From assembly GCF_021502655.1 (NCBI RefSeq), contig NZ_JAKFFT010000008.1, positions 310,001 through 374,000 of the forward strand: a stretch of DNA of 64,000 nucleotides, in the 5' to 3' direction. Positions 27,280-36,115 of the stretch are shown piece after piece. Origin of the DNA: Dyadobacter sp. CY347. GTDB lineage: Bacteria > Bacteroidota > Bacteroidia > Cytophagales > Spirosomataceae. The notes beneath the pieces were generated by a model. That model was not told where the DNA came from. It ran no database searches and saw only the letters and a program-made list of their open reading frames with translations. The position numbers were made by a program, and so were the translations under genes. The number at the start of each line of letters is the position of its first letter. Position 1 is the stretch's first letter.

Positions 27280-28143
27280 TTAATTATTCAGAACCTCAAC
27301 TTCGAATTGAAGTGGTGCATAAGGCAGAATTGCGTTGTTTCCATTCTTTCCGTAACCAAGCGCAGAAGGGAAAATGATGATCGCCTTTTCTGTTCTGCGT
27401 AGCTTACGAAGTGCACGGTCAAATCCGGGGATCGTCCCGGCAGTTCCGGTTGTAAATGAACTTGTCCTTTCATCAAACTTCGTATCATCCAATGTCCTTC
27501 CGACATATTTCACGCTCACACTTTTACCAGATCCCAAAGTGTCACCGGTTACAGTGTTAGTCCGGATTACAACCAGATTATCACTAGTTCTTTCCACATT
27601 TTTGTAACCTTTTGCAGCGATGAAATCATCAATTTGCTGTGGTTCTGTGCGGGTCTTGATAAATTCAACTTCGAGACGGATCGGTGAATATGCGGGGATG
27701 TTCACTTTGTCTACATTTCCTGATGCCAGATAGAATGGCAAAAAGAATGTTGTTTTCTCGCCTGTTTTCATCAAAAATATGCCGCGCTCAATGCCACCCC
27801 AGAATAGGTAACCTTCCACTGGGAAAGTGAATGTTGTTTTGCTATCCACAGTTGAAGAAATCACTTTGGTTCCGTCAAGCAGATAACCTGTGTACTTAAT
27901 GGTTGCAGCATCGCCTCTTTTCGCGAGCTGACCGTTCGGATTGGCAACGCGGGTAATGTAATATAGCCCCGAGCTGTCTCTGATGGCTTTTGACCCAAGA
28001 CTGTCTGTTTTCAGATAATTCTCGATCGCAACCTCGTTTTCTTTCACTTTCGCAGTGTCATCCGTATTGTCCTTATCCATACAACCCGACAAACCGATAA
28101 GCAGGGCAAATACGATGACCAATGATAAATTAATTCGCTTCAT
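27280..28143 (-). CDS. FKBP-type peptidyl-prolyl isomerase lipoprotein, two domains
   Basis: This 287-residue lipoprotein has a signal peptide with lipobox LSGC (C21). It carries two FKBP-like domains, residues about 60-165 (GDAATIKYTGYLLDGTKVIS) and about 185-287 (VSVKYVGRTLDDTKFDER, ALRKLRRTEKAIIIFPSALGYG). These catalyse cis-trans isomerisation of X-Pro bonds, here probably at the outer face of a membrane. The first domain lacks some typical active-site residues, so the second may be the active one. It is expressed alone, with a terminator on the 3' side. Confidence 0.9.
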   Translation of the reverse strand: MKRINLSLVIVFALLIGLSGCMDKDNTDDTAKVKENEVAIENYLKTDSLGSKAIRDSSGLYYITRVANPNGQLAKRGDAATIKYTGYLLDGTKVISSTVDSKTTFTFPVEGYLFWGGIERGIFLMKTGEKTTFFLPFYLASGNVDKVNIPAYSPIRLEVEFIKTRTEPQQIDDFIAAKGYKNVERTSDNLVVIRTNTVTGDTLGSGKSVSVKYVGRTLDDTKFDERTSSFTTGTAGTIPGFDRALRKLRRTEKAIIIFPSALGYGKNGNNAILPYAPLQFEVEVLNN

Positions 28144-28222
28144 TTCTTTTTCCTTCTTTCTTTAAAATTAATGGGAACTGATACTATAAACACAGATGCT
28201 TGTAACCTTGAAATGGTTGTAA

Positions 28223-28885
28223 TCAGGATTGAAAAAGGGAAACTTTTACATTCTTTTCAAAATATTTACAACTTGGCGACAAGGGGCACTCCATGCATTT
28301 CGGGTTTCTGGCAAGGCAAATGTAGCGGCCGTGCAGAATGAGCCAGTGATGCGCTTTATGAACGAGATCTTTTGGAATATATTTCAAGAGTTCTTTTTCC
28401 ACAGCCAGCGGCGTGGTGGCCGTAAGAGGAACCAGCCCAATGCGCCGTGAAACACGAAAAACATGCGTGTCAACAGCCATAGCAGGTTGGTTGAAAATAA
28501 CAGATGCAATCACATTTGCTGTCTTCCTACCCACACCGGGCAACTTCTGCAAGTCTTCTATTGAAGCCGGGACTTCTGAATTGAACTGCTCAACGAGCAT
28601 TCTTCCCATTCCCACCAAATGTTTGGCCTTATTATTCGGATACGAAATGGAGCGGATGTAAGTAAAAACTTCCTCCACATTCGATGCCGCCAAAGCCTGT
28701 GGATCGGGAAACCGCTCAAAGAGCGCGGGGGTAACCATGTTCACGCGCTTATCCGTACATTGCGCAGACAGGGCCACGGCAACGATTAACTCGTAAGGAC
28801 TTCCATAATGCAGCTCGGTCTCAGGTTCTGGGAAGTTATTGGTAAAATAATTGAGGAAGAACTTGAATCGGTCTTTTCTAAGCAT
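28223..28885 (-). CDS. nth: Endonuclease III
   Basis: This 220-residue bifunctional DNA glycosylase/AP lyase removes oxidised pyrimidines in base excision repair. It shows the helix-hairpin-helix LPGVGRKTANVI with the catalytic lysine, the catalytic aspartate in AVDTHVFRVSRR, and the C-terminal [4Fe-4S] ligands spaced C-x6-C-x2-C-x5-C. Length and motifs are typical. It is read downstream of the small sigma-linked ORF on the same strand, after a terminator. Confidence 0.97.
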   Translation of the reverse strand: MLRKDRFKFFLNYFTNNFPEPETELHYGSPYELIVAVALSAQCTDKRVNMVTPALFERFPDPQALAASNVEEVFTYIRSISYPNNKAKHLVGMGRMLVEQFNSEVPASIEDLQKLPGVGRKTANVIASVIFNQPAMAVDTHVFRVSRRIGLVPLTATTPLAVEKELLKYIPKDLVHKAHHWLILHGRYICLARNPKCMECPLSPSCKYFEKNVKVSLFQS

Positions 28886-28931
28886 ACGAAAATCCTGCCT
28901 GTAAATTAATACAGCCGGTTACAAATGGAAT

Positions 28932-28975
28932 AAAAAAAGACCCACCTCTTAAAAAGAAAGAGCGGTGGGTCTTTT
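28932..28975 (-). terminator. Terminator overlapping the end of the small sigma-linked gene
   Basis: A 12-bp stem pairs 28935-28946 with 28964-28975, followed by T residues on the minus strand. The upstream arm lies inside the last codons of the small ORF and the stop codon is in the loop. Confidence 0.85.
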
Positions 28976-29197
28976 AGGTGAAAATTGTTGAGAATATTTG
29001 AAGACTTTCGCCACCGTCAGGTCCGAAGGGGTCCGAACGATCTTGTTCATCTGGCTCTGAATGTCGAGTGAGTCCAGATAAAAGCTCATCAAATCATTGT
29101 CAAGCGCCAGGGCCTCAACAATCAGGTCGTTTTCAGTCTCTGTTGTTTCGGCATATAAATACCTTACAACATCATCGTAGGTAAAAGTTTTTGTCAT
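28949..29197 (-). CDS. Small protein coupled to the ECF sigma factor
   Basis: This 82-residue acidic protein begins MTKTFTYDDVVRYLYAETT, an N-terminus resembling the short helical tail that binds sigma in some anti-sigma proteins. There is no membrane segment. The remainder (DLMSFYLDSLDIQSQ) is helical. Its start overlaps the sigma factor gene by 26 bases, so the two are translated together. Anti-sigma or adaptor function is only an inference from position. The frame also offers an ATG at 29209, but 29197 gives the more usual beginning. Confidence 0.65.
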   Translation of the reverse strand: MTKTFTYDDVVRYLYAETTETENDLIVEALALDNDLMSFYLDSLDIQSQMNKIVRTPSDLTVAKVFKYSQQFSPKRPTALSF

Positions 29198-29771
29198 ACT
29201 GTGGGGCACGTTGGTTGAATTGCTTACGCAAGTTTATCAACGCGTAACGCATCCTGCCCAATGCCGTATTAATACTCACTCCTGTTGCATCGGCAATTTC
29301 CTGAAAGCTCATGTCCTCATAGTGGCGCATGATCAAGACTTGCTTCTGAACATCAGGTAACCGCTGGATCATCTCCCGCAGTTGCTCATGTGTTTCCTGA
29401 CGAATCTGGATTGACTCAACGGAATCCTCCGAAAAATCCAGCGTATTGAAAACACTGCTTCCATCTTCAAATACTACATTGGGGTAGCGTTTATCGCGTC
29501 TGAAATAATCAATGGCGAGGTTGTGTGCGATACGTATAATCCATGGCAGGAACTTGCCTTCATCATTATATCTACCACCTTTTATTGTGTCAACGGCCTT
29601 GATAAATGTATCCTGTAATAAATCCTCGGCTACATACTGGTCCTTGACAATCAGATAAATAGTGGTGTATATTCTTGATTTGTGGCGCTGAACAAGCTTT
29701 TCGAATGCTTTCTCATTACCGCGGATATACAATGTTACCAACTCACTGTCGCTAACTTGGACTTTCTCCAT
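29172..29771 (-). CDS. ECF RNA polymerase sigma factor
   Basis: This 199-residue sigma-70 protein contains only regions 2 and 4. Region 2: ENKAFEKLVQ-type start (GNEKAFEKLVQRHKS), AEDLLQDTFIKAVDTI and PWIIRIAHNLAIDYFRR. Region 4: LPDVQKQVLIMRHYEDMSFQEIA followed by the helix-turn-helix TGVSINTALGRMRYALINL (read in parts). It directs transcription of a regulon not visible here. The downstream small ORF overlaps its end. Confidence 0.93.
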   Translation of the reverse strand: MEKVQVSDSELVTLYIRGNEKAFEKLVQRHKSRIYTTIYLIVKDQYVAEDLLQDTFIKAVDTIKGGRYNDEGKFLPWIIRIAHNLAIDYFRRDKRYPNVVFEDGSSVFNTLDFSEDSVESIQIRQETHEQLREMIQRLPDVQKQVLIMRHYEDMSFQEIADATGVSINTALGRMRYALINLRKQFNQRAPQYDKNFYLR

Positions 29772-30152
29772 TTTTACTATTCGATTTAGTTAACGTAGAG
29801 CGGTTCGTCGATATTGTTTCTCCTTTCTGTTTAGTGAAATATTGAACTGTCTTTTCTGTATTTTGAATTATACATATCAAAGAAATGGATTTGAAAAATA
29901 ATTTGCAAATGTTTAGGTTTCTTTTTTTTGTAAAATAAATTTCATTAACAACTGTTAACAACAAACCCCTCTTTTTAAGAATATACGTGTACTGATCGTA
30001 CGCTGTGTTCCTATTGCAATAAATAATAGAACTTATCAAATGACTTACGTTAACATTACACCGTTTGGATCACTTCTATTTTTTTATTTATGAAATTTCC
30101 CGAATAAAAATTAAATTTCACTTTTCTAATAAAATTTGAATTTTTACCAGAT
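29772..30152. other. Divergent intergenic region between the sigma gene and the YjjG-like gene
   Basis: These 381 AT-rich bases hold both promoters. A 95-codon minus-strand frame crosses the region but has no family signal and poor codon usage. I see no hairpin, tRNA or TAnnTTTG box with correct spacing. Confidence 0.55.
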
Positions 30153-30848
30153 ATGAAATACCGGCATCTTTTCTTCGATCTGGACCATACACTTTGGGAT
30201 TTTGACCGAAATTCTTCCGAATCACTGGAAGAAATTTTTCATACACTGACCTTGATTCAGTACGGCGTATCGTCTCTGGACTCTTTTATCCAGTCTTTTT
30301 TGAAAATAAATACTGCATTGTGGGATGCGTTCGATCGCGGAACTGTGCACCATACCTATATACGTGAAAACAGGTTCAAGATGGTTTTCGAGGAACTCGG
30401 CGCCAACCTGCCTCCCAATCACACAGAAATCGGTGAAGCCTATCTCCGGACATTGCCGGATAAAAAACATCTGCTGGAAGGTGCGCTGGATTTGCTAAAC
30501 TACGCAAACTCCGCTGGCTACTCCATGCACATTATCACAAACGGTTTTAACGAAATCCAGGCCAGAAAGATCGCAAGCTCTGAAATCGGACACTTTTTTG
30601 AGAATATCATCACATTTGATACAGCGAACGCCAAAAAGCCGGATCCCAAAATCTTTGCTTATGCCCTGGAAACTGCGCGGGCGGTGCCGTCCGAGAGTAT
30701 TATGATCGGGGACAACTGGGTGGCCGACATTATGGGCGCGAAGCAATTTGGAATGGACACGGTCTATTACAATCCCGCAGGACTCAGATTTGACGAGCGC
30801 CCGACTTACGATATCCGTCGCCTGGAAGAATTAATGTTGATCCTTTAA
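30153..30848 (+). CDS. HAD-family noncanonical pyrimidine nucleotidase (YjjG-like)
   Basis: This 231-residue haloacid dehalogenase-like phosphatase shows motif I FFDLDHTLWDFD with the nucleophilic Asp, motif II in HIITNGF, motif III KKPDPKIFAYALE and motif IV IGDNWVADIMGAK. The length and cap resemble YjjG, which dephosphorylates non-canonical and canonical pyrimidine nucleotides as house-cleaning. The substrate is an inference. Its stop overlaps the end of the serine protease gene on the other strand by four bases. Confidence 0.88.
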   Translation: MKYRHLFFDLDHTLWDFDRNSSESLEEIFHTLTLIQYGVSSLDSFIQSFLKINTALWDAFDRGTVHHTYIRENRFKMVFEELGANLPPNHTEIGEAYLRTLPDKKHLLEGALDLLNYANSAGYSMHIITNGFNEIQARKIASSEIGHFFENIITFDTANAKKPDPKIFAYALETARAVPSESIMIGDNWVADIMGAKQFGMDTVYYNPAGLRFDERPTYDIRRLEELMLIL

Positions 30849-31735
30849 ACTTCTTCTTCGTAAAAAGTGACGTTCTTCTCGCGTAGAAATTGCTTGATCA
30901 CGTCCACGTGCACACATTGGCCCACATTCAGAAAGGGATAATTGGAAACCCGTTTCCTCTGGCCTTCCGTCGTCACTTCCCGGTTAACCTGGTCAAATCC
31001 CAGATGCAGGTGACGTGTAGAGCTTTGCATGCCGTAAATAATCCCGTTCGGGTCAAAAAGTGGCCCGCCGCTTTGTCCTCTCAGACCTGGCGTGCTCATT
31101 TCAATGCCCACAACACCATTACTCTCGCCAATGTGCCGCGTAACGATGCCGTCGATCGGGAAACTGGGCGTGTTAATGCGGCCCGCTTTCAGCCACTCAA
31201 TGTCGCCGGTGTTTTTGTTGTATTGATAATTGGTAAATTCCGGAAACGGATAGCCCAAGCGGCAAAGATATCTCCCCTGTTTTACAAATCTGGAATCCTT
31301 CAAAAAGCGCGCATAACCCTGATATTGCTTGCTTTCATAATCCCGAAACTCAATGATCGCAAGGTCCTGAGTGGGGTGCAGATGAATGGCCAGGCCTTTG
31401 TAAGCCGTAACACAATTAATGAAGTTAAAAAGTATCCGGATCGGGTTATCGTTGTTGATCCTGTATTTTGTTTCCAGAAAGGCACGCTGTGTTTCCAGTC
31501 CGGGATCTTTCTCAAACTTTCTGAGCTCTCCTTTGAATTTGAGGTAATTCTCATAAATTGAGCTGGCATATAAAATCTGCTGTGCCACGTGGCGACAGGT
31601 GATCGCAAAGCCATTTTCATTCACAAAAAACAGTGTAGCAGTGCCCGGCACGATGTCGCTGCCGGTGTAATAACGCAGTATAAAATGAATTGGACGGGTG
31701 AACTGATCTACTTTTTCAATAGCTTCAACAAACAT
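30845..31735 (-). CDS. Trypsin-like serine protease without signal peptide
   Basis: This 296-residue protein has an S1-type catalytic triad: H49 in CRHVA, D124 in THPTQDLAIIEF (in part) and S222 in GLRGQSGGPLF. No signal peptide or transmembrane segment is seen, so it probably acts in the cytoplasm. No PDZ domain is present, unlike HtrA/DegP. The region between His and Asp is longer than usual (about 75 residues), and the substrate is unknown. It shares a strand with the DUF2911 gene upstream, 21 bases away. Confidence 0.85.
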   Translation of the reverse strand: MFVEAIEKVDQFTRPIHFILRYYTGSDIVPGTATLFFVNENGFAITCRHVAQQILYASSIYENYLKFKGELRKFEKDPGLETQRAFLETKYRINNDNPIRILFNFINCVTAYKGLAIHLHPTQDLAIIEFRDYESKQYQGYARFLKDSRFVKQGRYLCRLGYPFPEFTNYQYNKNTGDIEWLKAGRINTPSFPIDGIVTRHIGESNGVVGIEMSTPGLRGQSGGPLFDPNGIIYGMQSSTRHLHLGFDQVNREVTTEGQRKRVSNYPFLNVGQCVHVDVIKQFLREKNVTFYEEEV

Positions 31736-31756
31736 AAGGGCGTGCAGGCGAGCGGG

Positions 31757-32296
31757 TTACTTGGTGATAGGAACCAATGCTTCCGTCTGGTCCCAGCTTA
31801 AAATCATGTTTACGCCGCCCGGTATATCTTCGAAGTAAATGTTAAACAATTCCTGAACTGCCGGCCTGATCCTGATGGGCACTTCTACACGCAAAATATC
31901 TTTGCCATCATTATATTCCGTGCCCCACTGCCCCGTTTCTGAATTGAGAATGATTTTCCAGGTGCTCTGTCCAGGCACTGAATATAGGGAATAAGTGCCT
32001 GCCTTAACCGGCTTACCACCAATGGACAATCCTTCGCCGAGCTCAATTAATGTTGCTTCATTCGCGCCGGTGCGCCAGACTTTTCCATAAGGCAGAAGCG
32101 CCTTATCCTGTTCCCTGCCGAAAAGCAGCCTTCCCTTCTTGCCTGGCTTACTGTAAGTGACTTTTACGCTTACACCATTATTCGTCGTTTCCGCAACCGC
32201 TTCCGGGCTGAATGATTTGGTATACATTCTCATACCGAAAAATCCGGCTAGAACAACAACGAGCAAAACAGCAGCAATGAGGAGAATTTTTTTCAT
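31757..32296 (-). CDS. DUF2911 domain protein
   Basis: This 179-residue protein has an N-terminal hydrophobic anchor or signal (residues 3-21) and a DUF2911 domain: VKVTYSKPGKKGRLLFG, LLPYGKVWRTGANEATLIEL (in parts) and KAGTYSLYSVPG. The family is common in Bacteroidota and of unknown function. It follows the beta-barrel gene upstream by four bases and is probably cotranscribed with it. Confidence 0.88.
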   Translation of the reverse strand: MKKILLIAAVLLVVVLAGFFGMRMYTKSFSPEAVAETTNNGVSVKVTYSKPGKKGRLLFGREQDKALLPYGKVWRTGANEATLIELGEGLSIGGKPVKAGTYSLYSVPGQSTWKIILNSETGQWGTEYNDGKDILRVEVPIRIRPAVQELFNIYFEDIPGGVNMILSWDQTEALVPITK

Positions 32297-32300
32297 AGGA

Positions 32301-33002
32301 TCAGGGGCAAACGATTTTATAAAAAGTGTACGTAACAGAAAGTCGCAAATAGTAGTAAGTATCTTTCAAAGACGGATCGCCCTGTTGGAGTTTATCTGTC
32401 CCTACCGGATCTCCTCCCAAGTTATCAAGATAATCGGAATATGTTTTTCTGGCGCCGTATTCAATGCCAATGTTCCATGGACGTCTTACCTGATATTTGA
32501 TCCCAACCCCATAAGGAAGCACAAACGAGCTGGTTTTGTAACCCACACCCTGCGGATTGGGATTGAATTTGGTATACCCGATCCCCCCAAACACATAAGG
32601 GCTCCAGTTCACTGCGAAACGGCGTTCCTGAAAATTGAGAAAATTATACTCGGCCACAGCGCTTCCTTCGAAAATGCGGGATGTGAATGAAAATTTGCGC
32701 GCTTGCTGAAAAGGGTCCTTGCTATGCTTATCGTCCGCACCGATAACGCCACCCATCAACTCCGCTCTCAGCGACAATGCCTGGGATGGATTATAGCGAA
32801 AAAATACGCTTCCGGCTGGTTTGAAAAAACGAAGTCTGACAGAAGGTGAAATGTCTCCCTTATAATTTAATGCGCCTAACCCCGCCCCTATCTCAATTTT
32901 TTGAGCATTTACCGCGTTCCCGGCCGCCACAAAAAAATAAATACCTGCCGCCAGATTAAGCAGCAAGTATTTTGCATTTATACATTTTAAAGAAGACTTC
33001 AA
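32301..33002 (-). CDS. DUF6089-type outer-membrane beta-barrel
   Basis: This 233-residue protein has a signal peptide (about residues 1-33) and alternating amphipathic strands with GAGLGALNYKGDISPS and YGVGIKYQVRRPWNIGIEYGARKTYSDY (in parts). It ends in aromatic residues (SVTYTFYK), as outer-membrane barrels do. It matches DUF6089 proteins, which occur as neighbours of envelope or gliding genes. The exact function is unknown. It lies 12 bases after a second barrel gene. Confidence 0.85.
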   Translation of the reverse strand: MKSSLKCINAKYLLLNLAAGIYFFVAAGNAVNAQKIEIGAGLGALNYKGDISPSVRLRFFKPAGSVFFRYNPSQALSLRAELMGGVIGADDKHSKDPFQQARKFSFTSRIFEGSAVAEYNFLNFQERRFAVNWSPYVFGGIGYTKFNPNPQGVGYKTSSFVLPYGVGIKYQVRRPWNIGIEYGARKTYSDYLDNLGGDPVGTDKLQQGDPSLKDTYYYLRLSVTYTFYKIVCP

Positions 33003-33014
33003 TGGATGCCTTAG

Positions 33015-34025
33015 TTATTTTAATGGAGGACATTTAATCTGCGATGGCAACATATAATTGATATGGATCATACCAAAAAGATAGTTGTCCGTGTAAGTCG
33101 GGCTGTTTCCGCGGTCAGTTCCCGGAGCTCCAAAACCCGTGGTCGGCAATGCTGCCAACGGATCGTTGGTATCGAGCATGTAGTTTACTACAAGAAATTT
33201 TTTCAAAGCCTCCGTTCTATCCGCTCCTTTTCTTGCCGCATAACGCTCCGTTGTCCGGTTGCTGAGTGCCAATGCAGTTGGGTTATCGGCAAACAATGCA
33301 GGATCAGCATATTTTCCATGTGCATCGTCCAGGTAATCTGTAAATGTTTTCCGGAAACCCAATTCAGCGGAAATATCCAGTTTTGAATTGATTTTGTAAC
33401 GAACGCCAATCCCCATAGGAATCGCAAACTGAACCAGCGAATAAGGCTTTTCGTATCCTTCATTGCCCTGACCCTCAGTGCCCAGCGGCTGTAATTTAAT
33501 CCAGTCACCATCCAGAGAATCAAGTGCTTTGGGGTTGTGGGCGGTAAGCGCAATCCCGGCAAACAAATAAGCCCCCAACTGCGGCCTTCTGTCGTAACTT
33601 CTGTTGTCAGGCGTTAATTTAAAGATCCCTTGGACAGAGAATTCTTTCAGATCGTTTCTGAAATGCAGGTTTCTTGCGTAAAAAATATTGGTTTCATGCT
33701 TCTCGCTGCGGTTCATAATGTAATCGTCGCCGGCAATCCGCGCATAAATAAAGCTTGCCCTGGCGCCCAAACGAGGCGTGAAATGGCGTGTGTAATTGCC
33801 TCCAATGCTCCAACGCATCATTTTAAATGTAGAAGCCAGCGGCCTTCTGTAAGGTGCGAAATCTCCAAAATAGCTAGAAGTCCCGAGCCCAAATCCTGCT
33901 GTTGAATACGGAACAAAAATGCCCCTGCTCTGCGCCTGGACATCCTGATTCATAAACAAAAGCCCACAAGTCAAGATGAACACCAATGCCCCGGACACTT
34001 TCTTTAATTCAGATTTTCTACGCAT
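33015..34025 (-). CDS. Outer-membrane beta-barrel protein (DUF6089-like)
   Basis: This 336-residue protein has a signal peptide (about 1-33, ends VQAQ) followed by strands such as FGLGTSSYFGDFAPYR and FAIPMGIGVRYKINSKLDISAELGFRKTF (in parts). The same fold as its neighbour suggests a tandem duplication. I chose the ATG at 34025 over the one at 34037 because a -7 box at 34045-34052 leaves almost no leader otherwise. It is the first gene of a four-gene minus-strand run (two barrels, DUF2911, protease). Confidence 0.82.
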   Translation of the reverse strand: MRRKSELKKVSGALVFILTCGLLFMNQDVQAQSRGIFVPYSTAGFGLGTSSYFGDFAPYRRPLASTFKMMRWSIGGNYTRHFTPRLGARASFIYARIAGDDYIMNRSEKHETNIFYARNLHFRNDLKEFSVQGIFKLTPDNRSYDRRPQLGAYLFAGIALTAHNPKALDSLDGDWIKLQPLGTEGQGNEGYEKPYSLVQFAIPMGIGVRYKINSKLDISAELGFRKTFTDYLDDAHGKYADPALFADNPTALALSNRTTERYAARKGADRTEALKKFLVVNYMLDTNDPLAALPTTGFGAPGTDRGNSPTYTDNYLFGMIHINYMLPSQIKCPPLK

Positions 34026-34044
34026 TTGTGAGATCAATTTTTTG

Positions 34045-34052
34045 CAAAAATA
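34045..34052 (-). promoter_or_regulatory. -7 box of the barrel operon
   Basis: The minus strand reads TATTTTTG, a TAnnTTTG match 20 bases before the ATG at 34025. Confidence 0.45.
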
Positions 34053-34189
34053 GAACAGTTGTTGGTTTTATTCAGGGTATATCACCATTTCAACGTATTT
34101 CCGAATGATTTATTTGTAAGACTAAAATTTTTTAATGTTGCCGAAAATAAAACTTCCTTATCATTGTAAATGGAAAAACAGCCATTGCA

Positions 34190-34819
34190 ATGATTTCAAG
34201 CACTAATCTTCATTTTTCTTACTCCGCCCAAAAGAAATTCAGCTTCCCGGACATTCGCTGCAAGGACAAGGAAACACTACTCATATTAGGGCAGTCGGGC
34301 AAGGGAAAAACGACATTGCTGCATTTGCTGGCGCTGCTACTAAAACCGGAGTCAGGGCAAATTTTGATCGCAGAAAAGCCCGTTACGGCGCTTTCGCCGG
34401 AAGAAGTGGCGAAGGTCAGAGCGAAAAATATCGGGATCATTTATCAGAAACCTCATTTTGTAAGCGCACTTTCAGTTTTGGATAACATATTGCTTTCCAA
34501 CTATCTGGCAGATCAAAAGGAAAATACGCAGAAAGCCCGGATGCTGGCCGAAAAGCTGGGTTTTGCAGAACATTTGACGAAGAAAACCAATCAGCTAAGC
34601 CAGGGTGAGCAGCAGCGGGTAAGCATTGCGCGCGCGCTCATGAACGAGCCGAATGTTATCCTCGCCGACGAACCAACGTCCAGCCTGGACGACAACAATA
34701 CCCAAAAAGTAATCACATTATTAAAGGAACAATCGGCCTCGATCGGCGCGAGCCTGGTTGTGGTCACGCACGACCAGCGGTTGAAAGATGAATTTCCAAA
34801 CCAGGTCCACCTTTCATAA
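34190..34819 (+). CDS. ABC transporter ATP-binding protein (MacB/LolD type)
   Basis: This 209-residue ATPase powers the permease encoded directly downstream. Walker A is GQSGKGKTTLLH, signature LSQGEQQRVSIARAL, Walker B VILADEPTSSLDD, and the H-loop is VVVTHD. The short form with a signature close to LolD/MacB fits type VII ABC systems that work from the periplasmic side. The start is the ATG at 34190. An 8-codon frame ends exactly over it (ATGA). Confidence 0.93.
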   Translation: MISSTNLHFSYSAQKKFSFPDIRCKDKETLLILGQSGKGKTTLLHLLALLLKPESGQILIAEKPVTALSPEEVAKVRAKNIGIIYQKPHFVSALSVLDNILLSNYLADQKENTQKARMLAEKLGFAEHLTKKTNQLSQGEQQRVSIARALMNEPNVILADEPTSSLDDNNTQKVITLLKEQSASIGASLVVVTHDQRLKDEFPNQVHLS

Positions 34820-34843
34820 TGCCATTATCCTAATCCTGAACAG

Positions 34844-36058
34844 ATGAATATTGTCAAAATAAGTCTGGCCAATCTTAAAGAGAAAAAGCTCAACAGTTTT
34901 TTAAGCGCGCTTTTGCTCACGCTGGGAATTGGCATGATATCGCTGCTTTTACTGCTTAATAAGCAACTCGACGAGCAATTCCGCAGGAATATACGCGGCA
35001 TTGATATGGTTGTGGGTGCCAAAGGAAGCCCATTGCAACTGATCCTTTCCAGCATTTACCAGATCGACGCGCCTACTGGTAACGTGCCGCTGGCCGAAGT
35101 GGATGCATTGCGTAAAAATCCGTTTGTCAAAACTGTGATCCCGCTCTCGATGGGCGACAGTTACCAGGGATTCCGTATCGTGGGCACGACGCCTAAATAT
35201 ATCGAGCATTTTCAGGCAAAACTGGCGGAGGGGAAAATTTATAATGCATCGATGGAAGTCGCGATTGGCAGCAAAGTGGCCGCAATGTCACAACTAAAAA
35301 TTGGCGATACATTTGCAAGTGCGCATGGGCTGGATTCAGAAGGTGAAGCGCATAACGAGAAGAAATACAAGGTTACCGGCATTTTTGAGGCCAATGGCTC
35401 CGTTGTAGACCAGCTGATACTGACCCGATTATCCAGTGTCTGGGACGTTCACGCGCATGAGGAAGGCGAAGGCAAACATGAGGAACACGACGATCATGAG
35501 CAAGCCGAAGAAGGCAGGCAGGTGACCAGCGCGCTGATTCAATTCAGGAATCCAATGGGCTTAATGACCATTCCGCGGCAGATCAACGAAAATACATCCA
35601 TGCAGGCCGCATTGCCCAGCATTGAAATTAACCGGCTCTTCTCATTGCTCGGCGTGGGCATTGAAACGCTACGCGCATTGGCACTTATCATTATCAGCAT
35701 TGCCGGGATCAGCGTTTTTATTTCCCTCTATAATTCACTCAAAGAACGAAAATACGAGATGGCGCTCATGCTTTCCATGGGCGCAACCCGGACGAGGCTT
35801 TTCCTGATGCTATTGCTGGAAGGCTTAATGCTGGCAGTGATCGGTTATTTTTCAGGGATTATCCTGAGCCGCGTGGGGCTATGGTTATTTTCAAGAGCGG
35901 CAGAGCAGGATTTTCATTATTCGTTAAGGAAATTCACCATTCTGCCCGAAGAAATTTACCTGTTTTTTGCAGCCTTGCTGATCGGCTTTCTGGCCTCCGT
36001 GCTTCCTTCACTGGGCATTTACCGGCTGAATATCTCGCGGACGTTGGCAGAGGAATGA
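34844..36058 (+). CDS. FtsX/MacB-type ABC permease with a His-rich loop
   Basis: This 404-residue permease has one N-terminal membrane helix (about 16-36), a large periplasmic domain and three C-terminal helices (about 272-292, 320-345, 375-395), the FtsX/MacB topology. It begins 24 bases after its ATPase gene. Within the periplasmic domain, residues about 201-225 are packed with His, Glu and Asp (for example HEEHDDHE). This suggests binding of zinc or copper, or sensing of metal. The neighbouring DUF3299 gene supports a metal-linked role. The substrate is unknown. Confidence 0.88.
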   Translation: MNIVKISLANLKEKKLNSFLSALLLTLGIGMISLLLLLNKQLDEQFRRNIRGIDMVVGAKGSPLQLILSSIYQIDAPTGNVPLAEVDALRKNPFVKTVIPLSMGDSYQGFRIVGTTPKYIEHFQAKLAEGKIYNASMEVAIGSKVAAMSQLKIGDTFASAHGLDSEGEAHNEKKYKVTGIFEANGSVVDQLILTRLSSVWDVHAHEEGEGKHEEHDDHEQAEEGRQVTSALIQFRNPMGLMTIPRQINENTSMQAALPSIEINRLFSLLGVGIETLRALALIIISIAGISVFISLYNSLKERKYEMALMLSMGATRTRLFLMLLLEGLMLAVIGYFSGIILSRVGLWLFSRAAEQDFHYSLRKFTILPEEIYLFFAALLIGFLASVLPSLGIYRLNISRTLAEE

Positions 36059-36075
36059 TATTCTATGTAAATTTG
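36044..36075 (+). promoter_or_regulatory. Promoter of the DUF3299 gene
   Basis: A -33 TTG (36044-36046) and -7 box TAAATTTG (36068-36075) are separated by 21 bases. It lies partly inside the end of the permease gene. Confidence 0.55.
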
Positions 36076-36115
36076 TTTGCTTAGTTAAATCCTAACCAAG
36101 ACAAAATCAGGCGCG

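Noticed and set aside
29752-30039. 95-codon minus-strand frame upstream of the sigma gene
   Set aside because: AT-rich, no family motif, no ribosomal or promoter signal, and it overlaps the start of the sigma gene.
30890-31561. 223-codon plus-strand frame inside the serine protease gene
   Set aside because: It is antisense to a gene with a complete catalytic triad and has no recognisable motif.
34170-34193. 7-residue leader frame ending over the ABC ATPase start
   Set aside because: Too short to be convincing; no attenuator hairpin or codon bias seen.
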